The position numbers and the translations under genes were made by a program. Positions 52,926-64,000 of a stretch of DNA of 64,000 bases are shown here, piece by piece. The first letter of the stretch is position 1; each line of letters opens with the position of its first letter. The stretch comes from Pantoea trifolii (lineage in GTDB: Bacteria > Pseudomonadota > Gammaproteobacteria > Enterobacterales > Enterobacteriaceae): assembly GCF_024506435.1 (NCBI RefSeq), contig NZ_JANIET010000001.1, positions 2,604,001-2,668,000 on the forward strand, written 5' to 3'. The notes under the pieces were generated by a model. The model ran no database searches, had not been told where the DNA came from, and worked only from the letters and a program-made list of their open reading frames with translations.

Positions 52926-54203
52926 ATGCAACATGTGGGAAGTTATTACGCCGCTACCGCCAACGCGCATGAGCCGTGGCCGGAGCTGCAAGAATCAGTT
53001 CAATGCGATGTTTGCATTATCGGCGGCGGATTTACCGGACTTTCGTCCGCGCTGTTTCTCACCGAAGCAGGTTACGACGTGGTGCTGCTTGAAGCGGCGA
53101 AAATCGGCTTTGGCGCCAGCGGCCGCAATGGCGGCCAGGTCGTCAACTCCTACAGCCGTGACGTGGATGTGATTGAGCAGCGCTACGGCAAGCAAACTGC
53201 ACAAATGCTCGGCAGCATGATGTTTGAAGGCGCGGAGATCATTCGCGATCGCATCGACCGATATGCCATCGCCTGCGACTATCGTCCTGGCGGCATTTTC
53301 GCCGCACTGAATCAGCGGCAAATGGGCCATCTGCGCAGCCAAAAAGCACTGTGGGCGCGCTACGGTAATCACGATTTGGAATTGCTCGACGAACGTGGCA
53401 TTCGGCGCGAAGTGGCGACCGATCGCTACGTCGGTGGCTTGCTGGATAAACGCGGCGGCCATCTGCATCCGCTTAATCTGGCGCTGGGTGAAGCCGAAGC
53501 GATTCGCCGTCACGGCGGACGCATTTATGAGCAGTCAGCGGCGATTGAAGTGAAATACGGCGCACCGCATCGCATAAAAACCGCTAAGGGCGAAGTCAGC
53601 GCCACCTTCGTGATTTTTGCCGGCAACGCCTATTTGCCGTCGCAGCTTGAACCGCGCCTGACGGGCAAAAGCATGCCGTGCGGCTCGCAGATCGTCACCA
53701 CCGAACCTTTAACGCGCGATCAGGCGCTGGGTTTGCTGCCGAACAATTACTGCGTTGAAGATTGTAACTATCTGCTCGACTACTTCCGCCTCACCGCCGA
53801 TAACCGCCTGCTGTACGGCGGCGGCGTAGTGTATGGCGCACGCGAGCCGGATGACATCGAAGCGCTGATTCGCCCCAAGCTACTGCGCACCTTTCCGCAA
53901 CTGCGTGACATCAAAATCAGCCACCGCTGGAGCGGCAATTTCCTGCTTACGCTGTCGCGCATGCCGCAGTTTGGCCAGGTTGAAAAGAATGCCTTCTTTA
54001 TGCAGGGCGACAGCGGGCATGGCGTGACCTGTACGCATCTTTCGGGGAAGTTGATTGCTGAAGTGCTACGTGGGCACGCCGAGAGATTTGATGCGTTCGC
54101 AAAATTGCCGCATCTGCCGTTTCCAGGTGGGAGACGGTTTAAGGTGCCGCTCACGGCGATGGGGGCGGCATGGTATGCGCTGAGGGATCGGTTTGGGGTT
54201 TGA
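52926..54203 (+). CDS. puuB: Gamma-glutamylputrescine oxidoreductase
   Basis: A 425-residue FAD-dependent oxidase that follows E. coli PuuB very closely: DVCIIGGGFTGLSSALFLTEAG, then FGASGRNGGQVVNSYSRDVD, NYCVEDCNYLLDYFRLTADN and TGNFLLTLSRMPQFG-type text (SGNFLLTLSRMPQFG). It oxidises gamma-Glu-putrescine to gamma-Glu-gamma-aminobutyraldehyde with hydrogen peroxide release. An AAGGAGG ribosome site precedes the ATG. In E. coli puuC lies before and puuE after this gene; both are absent here. A paralogue lies at 16064-17341. Confidence 0.95.
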   Translation: MQHVGSYYAATANAHEPWPELQESVQCDVCIIGGGFTGLSSALFLTEAGYDVVLLEAAKIGFGASGRNGGQVVNSYSRDVDVIEQRYGKQTAQMLGSMMFEGAEIIRDRIDRYAIACDYRPGGIFAALNQRQMGHLRSQKALWARYGNHDLELLDERGIRREVATDRYVGGLLDKRGGHLHPLNLALGEAEAIRRHGGRIYEQSAAIEVKYGAPHRIKTAKGEVSATFVIFAGNAYLPSQLEPRLTGKSMPCGSQIVTTEPLTRDQALGLLPNNYCVEDCNYLLDYFRLTADNRLLYGGGVVYGAREPDDIEALIRPKLLRTFPQLRDIKISHRWSGNFLLTLSRMPQFGQVEKNAFFMQGDSGHGVTCTHLSGKLIAEVLRGHAERFDAFAKLPHLPFPGGRRFKVPLTAMGAAWYALRDRFGV

Positions 54204-54220
54204 TCTGCTGCGTGCTGATG

Positions 54221-54300
54221 CCCTCACCCCGGCCCTCTCCCACAGGGAGAGGGAGCAAAACATTCCCTCGCCCGCTTGCGGGAGAGGGTTAGGGTGAGGG
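54221..54300. repeat. Double-hairpin repeat flanked by CCCTCACCC arms (family 2)
   Basis: Outer arms CCCTCACCCCGG and GTTAGGGTGAGGG enclose CTCTCCCACAGGGAGAG and CTCGCCCGCTTGCGGGAGAG hairpins. It sits in the convergent gap of puuB and yeeZ and is probably a shared transcript end. Confidence 0.85.
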
Positions 54301-54305
54301 GAAAA

Positions 54306-55133
54306 TCATTCCAACGGCATTTTCATCGGGTCATCATAGGTGTACTCAAACCCCAGCTCATTAGCGATTTTCGAGCCATCAATCACCTTCCCGTTAGAAC
54401 GCTCCGGCTCCGCCACAAACGTCGGCGGTTCCAGCCCCAGCTGCTTCGACACGCTGGGATAAAAGCTATCGCGCGACGGGTGTTTCGATGCACACAGATT
54501 GTAAATGTGCCCGCCTTTTGGGGTTTGCAGCAACAGGACAATCGCATCCACCACATCATCGAGATGCACCAGATTGACCGCATGACCGCCGTTTTCCAGC
54601 CCGGTTTTTCCTGCGAGGAAACGACCTGGATGACGATTCGGCCCCACTAATCCCGCGAGGCGCACAATATCCACGCTGGTGCCGGGCAGATCGTGCAGCC
54701 AGTTCTCCAGCTCCACCAGCGTTTTGCCGGCGACAGTTTCCGGCTGCAGTGGGCTGGTCTCTTTCATTACACCTTCGCCGCTGCCGTACACTGACGTTGA
54801 GCTGGTGAAAATGATGCGCGGGACTTTTTTCGCCAGCGCGGTGTCCACCACGTTCTGCACCGCCTGCATGTAATCTTCACCGCCTTTCACCGTGCGGCTA
54901 GCGGGTAACGTCACCACCAGCGCATCGACGGACATCAGCGTATCTAACTCTTCGGCTTCACACTCCAGCTCGGGCGTCAGCACCAGTTGGAAGGCTTCGA
55001 TGCCACAGCGGCGTGCGGCGTCCACGCCATCCGGCGAGGTTTTACTGCCGGTGACCTGCCAGCCGCGTGCCGTTAGCGCCATCGCCAGCGGCATCCCCAG
55101 CCATCCCAGACCTACAATCGCGACCTTTTTCAT
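54306..55133 (-). CDS. yeeZ: NAD(P)-binding SDR/epimerase family protein YeeZ
   Basis: A 275-residue Rossmann-fold protein. The dinucleotide motif is VAIVGLGWLGMPLAMALTARG at the N-terminus, followed by LVVTLPASRTVKGG, IIFTSSTSVYGSGEG and NLVHLDDVVDAIVLLL, typical of atypical SDR/epimerases and matching E. coli YeeZ. No substrate is known. The ATG at 55133 follows AGGAG. Its place just upstream of and divergent from hisL matches E. coli. Confidence 0.93.
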   Translation of the reverse strand: MKKVAIVGLGWLGMPLAMALTARGWQVTGSKTSPDGVDAARRCGIEAFQLVLTPELECEAEELDTLMSVDALVVTLPASRTVKGGEDYMQAVQNVVDTALAKKVPRIIFTSSTSVYGSGEGVMKETSPLQPETVAGKTLVELENWLHDLPGTSVDIVRLAGLVGPNRHPGRFLAGKTGLENGGHAVNLVHLDDVVDAIVLLLQTPKGGHIYNLCASKHPSRDSFYPSVSKQLGLEPPTFVAEPERSNGKVIDGSKIANELGFEYTYDDPMKMPLE

Positions 55134-55237
55134 ATCGACTCCTGCTATGGGCTCACACTTCATCTTAGTGCGGCCAGATGTGCCAAACCAGCGCAAACTG
55201 TTTCGGGAGATTCCGGAAATTGACGGTTAAAAAAGGG

Positions 55238-55266
55238 TTGCCAATTGTCACCATCTTCGTTAGGTT
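55238..55266 (+). promoter_or_regulatory. Sigma-70 promoter of the his operon
   Basis: A -35 TTGCCA and a -10 TAGGTT separated by 17 bases, about 43 bases before the leader ATG. The unusual -10 TAGGTT is the one known from E. coli and Salmonella his promoters. Confidence 0.75.
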
Positions 55267-55309
55267 ATTCAGCACGCAAATGAATACTCATTCAGCAACG
55301 GAATTTACT

Positions 55310-55357
55310 ATGACACGCGTTCAGTTCAACCACCATCATCACCATCATCCTGACTAG
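55310..55357 (+). CDS. hisL: His operon leader peptide
   Basis: A 15-residue peptide, MTRVQFNHHHHHHPD, with six consecutive histidine codons. Ribosome stalling at these codons when His-tRNA is scarce lets the antiterminator form in the RNA that follows. E. coli HisL has seven histidines. The attenuator terminator lies 64 bases downstream of the stop codon. Confidence 0.97.
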   Translation: MTRVQFNHHHHHHPD

Positions 55358-55420
55358 TCTTTCAGGCGATGTGTGCTGGGAGACGATTAGGATCTTCCAG
55401 TGGTGCGAACGCAAAGAGAG

Positions 55421-55452
55421 CCCCCGGAAGATCATCTTCCGGGGGTTTTTTT
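55421..55452 (+). terminator. His operon attenuator
   Basis: A very stable stem CCCCCGGAAG / CTTCCGGGGG with a short loop, followed by seven T residues. An upstream segment with GATCTTCCAG (55391-55400) can pair with the GGAAGAT side and would form the antiterminator. Confidence 0.95.
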
Positions 55453-55507
55453 ATGGGCGAACGCAAACCAACACGTTCAGACAGGATTGAATAAGAGGAC
55501 AGGAACC

Positions 55508-56407
55508 ATGTTAGATAACACCCGTATTCGCATAGCTATGCAGAAATCTGGCCGTTTAAGTGATGAATCACGCGAACTGCTGGCACGCTGCGGTATCAAA
55601 ATCAACCTTCAGCAACAGCGTCTGATTGCGTTTGCGGAGAACATGCCGATCGACATCCTGCGCGTGCGTGATGATGATATTCCTGGCCTGGTGATGGATG
55701 GCGTCGTCGATCTCGGTATCGTCGGTGAAAACGTGCTGGAAGAGGAGCTGCTGAACCGTCGTGCTCAGGGCGAAGATCCGCGTTACTTCACGCTACGTCG
55801 TCTGGATTTCGGCGGTTGTCGCCTGTCGCTGGCAATGCCAGTTGATGAAGAGTACACCGGCCCGCAATGCCTGAATAACGCCCGCATCGCCACCTCTTAT
55901 CCACACCTGCTGAAGAAATACCTCGATAAACAAGGCGTCGCCTTCAAATCCTGTCTGCTGAACGGTTCTGTTGAAGTTGCACCACGCGCTGGCCTGGCCG
56001 ATGCGATTTGTGACCTGGTTTCAACCGGCGCCACGCTGGAAGCTAACGGTCTGCGCGAAGTCGAAGTGATCTACCGTTCTAAAGCGGTGCTGATTCAGCG
56101 CGACGGCGAACTGCCGGCCGCCAAGCAAGAGCTGGTCGACAAAATGATGACGCGTATTCAGGGCGTGATTAAAGCGCGTGAATCCAAGTACATCATGCTG
56201 CACGCGCCAAGCGAGCGTCTGGATGAAGTGATTGCGCTGCTGCCGGGCGCTGAGCGTCCAACCGTGCTGCCGCTGGCCGGTGATGTCAGCCGCGTGGCGA
56301 TGCACATGGTGAGCAGCGAAACGCTGTTCTGGGAAACCATGGAGAAGCTGAAGTCGCTGGGTGCCAGCTCGATCCTCGTGCTGCCAATCGAAAAAATGTT
56401 GGAGTAA
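55508..56407 (+). CDS. hisG: ATP phosphoribosyltransferase
   Basis: A 299-residue long-form HisG that joins ATP and PRPP in the first, feedback-inhibited step of histidine synthesis. Family text: [40 protein letters not shown], and the PRPP region [19 protein letters not shown]. The C-terminal regulatory domain for histidine inhibition is complete. The ATG at 55508 follows AGGA. First structural gene of the operon. Confidence 0.97.
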   Translation: MLDNTRIRIAMQKSGRLSDESRELLARCGIKINLQQQRLIAFAENMPIDILRVRDDDIPGLVMDGVVDLGIVGENVLEEELLNRRAQGEDPRYFTLRRLDFGGCRLSLAMPVDEEYTGPQCLNNARIATSYPHLLKKYLDKQGVAFKSCLLNGSVEVAPRAGLADAICDLVSTGATLEANGLREVEVIYRSKAVLIQRDGELPAAKQELVDKMMTRIQGVIKARESKYIMLHAPSERLDEVIALLPGAERPTVLPLAGDVSRVAMHMVSSETLFWETMEKLKSLGASSILVLPIEKMLE

Positions 56408-56411
56408 CACC

Positions 56412-61934
<5,523 letters not shown>

Positions 61935-61941
<7 letters not shown>

Positions 61942-62546
61942 CTGCAGAACAACTGGCCAGGCTGGATTGGGTCAAAACTGCGGGCATGATGCCCGTTATC
62001 GTCCAGCACAACGTTTCCGGCGAAGTGCTGATGCACGGTTATATGAACGAAGAAGCGCTGCAAAAAACCCTCAGCGAGGGCAATGTCACCTTCTTCTCAC
62101 GCACTAAAAATCGTTTATGGACCAAAGGCGAAACCTCGGGCCACTTCCTGCAAGTGGCAAGCATCACGCCGGATTGCGATAACGATACCTTGCTGGTGCT
62201 GGCCAATCCGATTGGCCCAACCTGCCATCTCGGCACTTCCAGCTGCTTCTCACCGGCTGCGCCAGACTGGACGTTCCTCTATCAGCTGGAGCAACTGCTG
62301 GCTTCGCGCAAAAGCGCCGATCCAGAGAGTTCGTATACCGCGAAACTCTACGCCAGCGGCACCAAGCGTATCGCCCAGAAAGTGGGTGAAGAAGGCGTGG
62401 AAACCGCTTTGGCAGCAACGGTTAATGATCGTTACGAGTTGACCAATGAAGCGTCTGATTTGCTGTATCACCTGATGGTGCTGCTGCAGGACCAGGAGCT
62501 GGATTTGAGCACCATCATCAATAATCTGCGCGCGCGTCATAAATAG
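61935..62546 (+). CDS. hisI: Bifunctional phosphoribosyl-AMP cyclohydrolase/phosphoribosyl-ATP pyrophosphatase
   Basis: A 203-residue HisIE fusion. The N-terminal cyclohydrolase has [20 protein letters not shown] and the metal motif [12 protein letters not shown]; the C-terminal pyrophosphatase has [20 protein letters not shown] and EGVETALAA. It begins with GTG at 61935 as judged by the family N-terminus. Last gene of the operon; no clear terminator follows before the hip promoter region. Confidence 0.97.
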
Positions 62547-62559
62547 CAGATTGCGCAAC

Positions 62560-62653
62560 ATGCTGCTCAAAATTGGCTGATGAAGCGAAATTTGAGCAGC
62601 ATCCTTCTCAAGGGAAGCAAAACGAACTAGAATTGAGCAATATGCTGCTCAAA
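62560..62653. promoter_or_regulatory. Operator-like repeats in front of hipA
   Basis: ATGCTGCTCAAA occurs at 62560-62571 and 62642-62653, and its inverse TTTGAGCAGCAT at 62591-62602; a half-site TTGAGCA at 62633-62639 makes a second palindrome with the last copy. The last copy ends 11 bases before the hipA ATG, beside its ribosome site. Such sites fit autorepression by a HipB-type protein. Confidence 0.65.
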
Positions 62654-62664
62654 TAAGGTTTACC

Positions 62665-63981
62665 ATGCTTACTATGCAGATTTATCTAGATGGATGCTGG
62701 CATGATGCCGCAGTGCTCGATTTCAAAGAGCCGCTCAAAGGCCGCGATGGCGAAGCCCTGCTTGCCTACGACTTCAACTATGCCGTTGATCATTTAGACC
62801 GCAACGATATTGCCAGCTGCAGCATTAACTATCCCGTAATGCTGATCGGCAGCCATTTTGCTAAACCCTGGTTTGGTTTTCTTGATGACATCATTCCCGC
62901 CGGTGCCAGCAGGCGTTACTGGATTACGCAGTTAGGTCTGCAAGGCAAACCTGCTAACGAGCAAGATTACATGCTACTGAAGGCTGGAACCATCGCGCCT
63001 GTTGGTAACCTGAGAATAAAAGAGTCACTGCCGCAGCTGCCGCCAGATAGCCAACTCAAAAGTCGTCGTTTTCCCGCCGAATGGGCGATCGAACGTGATA
63101 CCGACTTTCTTGAGTACGCGCAGCAAATGGGCGCGGCCAGCGGTGGTGCAACGGGCGCAGGCGGTGAAGCACCAAAATTATTGTTGCGTCGTAATAGCAA
63201 CAGCGAAGTGTGGATCGATACCTGGCAAGATGATCAGGTGAATCAAGACACACCTTATCTGGTCAAATATCCTCGTGGCGCACGCACGCCAATTGATTGC
63301 GACATTCTGCGAGCGGAATACCATTTTTACCATGAGCTATCTGCTCTTGGCGTAGAGACCATCGATACAAAGCAGATGCTGCTGTGCGAAGGCGAGCGCT
63401 ACCCTTCCCTTTGGTTGCCGCGTTTTGATATGGCGTTTATCAAAGGTAAAAAAGCGCTGTATGGACTGGAATCCGTTTACTCAATGATGCAAAAAGCACC
63501 GGGCAGCTATCTCAACCATTTTGAGGTGATACGTTGTTTGGTGCGTACGCTGCCACTGGATACCGAGCAAAAAGCAGAATTGGTCATTGAATGGGTGAAA
63601 CGCGACATGCTGAATATCGCCTTTGGTAATTCTGATAATCATGGCCGCAATAGCGCTATCTTGAAGAAAATAGACGGCATGTGGCTGGCGCCTGTTTATG
63701 ATTTTGCCCCAATGAAAGCCGACCCGGAAGGCGTCGTACGCACCACACAATGGGGATCGCCGTATGAGGAAGGTGGCCATTATCAATGGCACCTCATTGC
63801 TCAGCAACTTAATGACCTGGTTTCTGCAGATGTTCTTCTTCTGCAACTCAGCGGACTAGCGAATAATCTGAAGGGTTTGAAAGCACGGCTTGCTGCACGT
63901 GGCGTACCACCATCAATACTGGAAATGCCGGGCATCGGCTTTAACTATCTGGATGAACGCATCGCGGGATGGCAATTATGA
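62665..63981 (+). CDS. hipA: HipA-family serine/threonine kinase toxin
   Basis: A 438-residue HipA-like protein. The N-terminal domain has GRDGEALLAYDFNY; the kinase core has LVKYPRG, LWLPRFDMAFIKGKK, the catalytic-loop motif FGNSDNHGRNSA (~320-331) and the metal motif YDFAPMK (~346-352). E. coli HipA phosphorylates glutamyl-tRNA synthetase and causes growth arrest; targets of this divergent relative are unknown. Unlike E. coli hipBA, the toxin gene comes first, and the next gene starts within its last codons (ATGA). The DNA reads less GC-rich than the his operon, fitting later acquisition. Confidence 0.85.
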   Translation: MLTMQIYLDGCWHDAAVLDFKEPLKGRDGEALLAYDFNYAVDHLDRNDIASCSINYPVMLIGSHFAKPWFGFLDDIIPAGASRRYWITQLGLQGKPANEQDYMLLKAGTIAPVGNLRIKESLPQLPPDSQLKSRRFPAEWAIERDTDFLEYAQQMGAASGGATGAGGEAPKLLLRRNSNSEVWIDTWQDDQVNQDTPYLVKYPRGARTPIDCDILRAEYHFYHELSALGVETIDTKQMLLCEGERYPSLWLPRFDMAFIKGKKALYGLESVYSMMQKAPGSYLNHFEVIRCLVRTLPLDTEQKAELVIEWVKRDMLNIAFGNSDNHGRNSAILKKIDGMWLAPVYDFAPMKADPEGVVRTTQWGSPYEEGGHYQWHLIAQQLNDLVSADVLLLQLSGLANNLKGLKARLAARGVPPSILEMPGIGFNYLDERIAGWQL

Positions 63982-64000
63982 AAAAAAACATGTCGCCATT
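63978..64000 (+). CDS. Start of the gene after hipA, probable HipB-type antitoxin (cut by window end)
   Basis: An ATG overlaps the hipA stop by 4 bases and begins MKKNMSP before the window ends. In HipA-first loci the coupled second gene is usually the HTH antitoxin, so this is a guess from position; seven codons carry no family information. Confidence 0.4.

Noticed and set aside
62560..62602. Inverted repeat after hisI as the his operon terminator
   Set aside because: The loop is about 19 bases and no T-run follows; extra copies of the same half-site near hipA make an operator more likely.

Overview
This 64 kb window comes from the chromosome of an enterobacterium. It reads as Erwiniaceae-like (Pantoea or Erwinia type), although the genus is an inference. 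Several blocks keep the gene order known from the Escherichia coli nac-to-his region: cbl-nac and a tRNA-Asn, then yeeX-yeeA-sbmC-dacD-sbcB, then yeeZ-hisL-hisGDCBHAFI. The proteins are clearly orthologous but well diverged. Between these blocks sit accessory clusters, most of them for uptake and breakdown of nitrogen-, sulfur- or sugar-acid compounds. By eye the sequence is GC-rich, with a few AT-richer patches: part of the adhesin, and the start of the hip locus.

Layout. 1-1.6 kb: end of a hydantoinase/oxoprolinase gene and a GNAT gene. 1.8-5.3 kb: a large Ig-repeat surface or secreted protein. 5.6-21.4 kb: a same-strand catabolic island with an Lrp regulator, GABA transaminase, M20 amidohydrolase, hydroxyacid dehydrogenase, GNAT, a peptide-type ABC transporter, a PuuB-like oxidase, a HAD protein and two aldehyde dehydrogenases including gabD. 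21.5-23.7 kb: cbl and nac. 24.1-27.6 kb: a sugar ABC transporter. 28.1 kb: tRNA-Asn. 28.3-33.5 kb: a metQNI-type transporter with an M20 amidohydrolase and a flavin monooxygenase. 33.7-36.6 kb: TetR, FAD lactone-oxidase-like and GT8 genes. 36.7-41.8 kb: yeeX, yeeA, a frameshifted sbmC, dacD, sbcB. 42-48 kb: the four-carbon sugar acid (tetronate) cluster. 48.2-54.2 kb: puuP, puuA and puuDRB. 54.3-62.5 kb: yeeZ and the complete histidine operon. 62.6-64 kb: a hipA-first toxin-antitoxin locus cut by the window edge.

How they fit. The puu locus lacks puuC and puuE. The island 27 kb away carries an aldehyde dehydrogenase, a GABA transaminase, gabD and a second PuuB-like oxidase, so the two could complete one route from putrescine or a related amine to succinate. 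Both nac and the first operon of the island have sigma-54 (-24/-12) promoter matches with NtrC-like sites about 160-190 bp upstream, which points to control by nitrogen limitation.

Three families of short intergenic palindromic repeats are scattered through the window: an 8-locus REP-like element, a 4-locus double hairpin and a 2-locus ~160 bp hairpin. Other points of interest are a strong-RBS small ORF overlapping the puuP start, an AT-rich module inside the adhesin, and operator-like repeats in front of hipA. No wholly new system is proven here. The island and the small ORF are the best candidates for undescribed biology.
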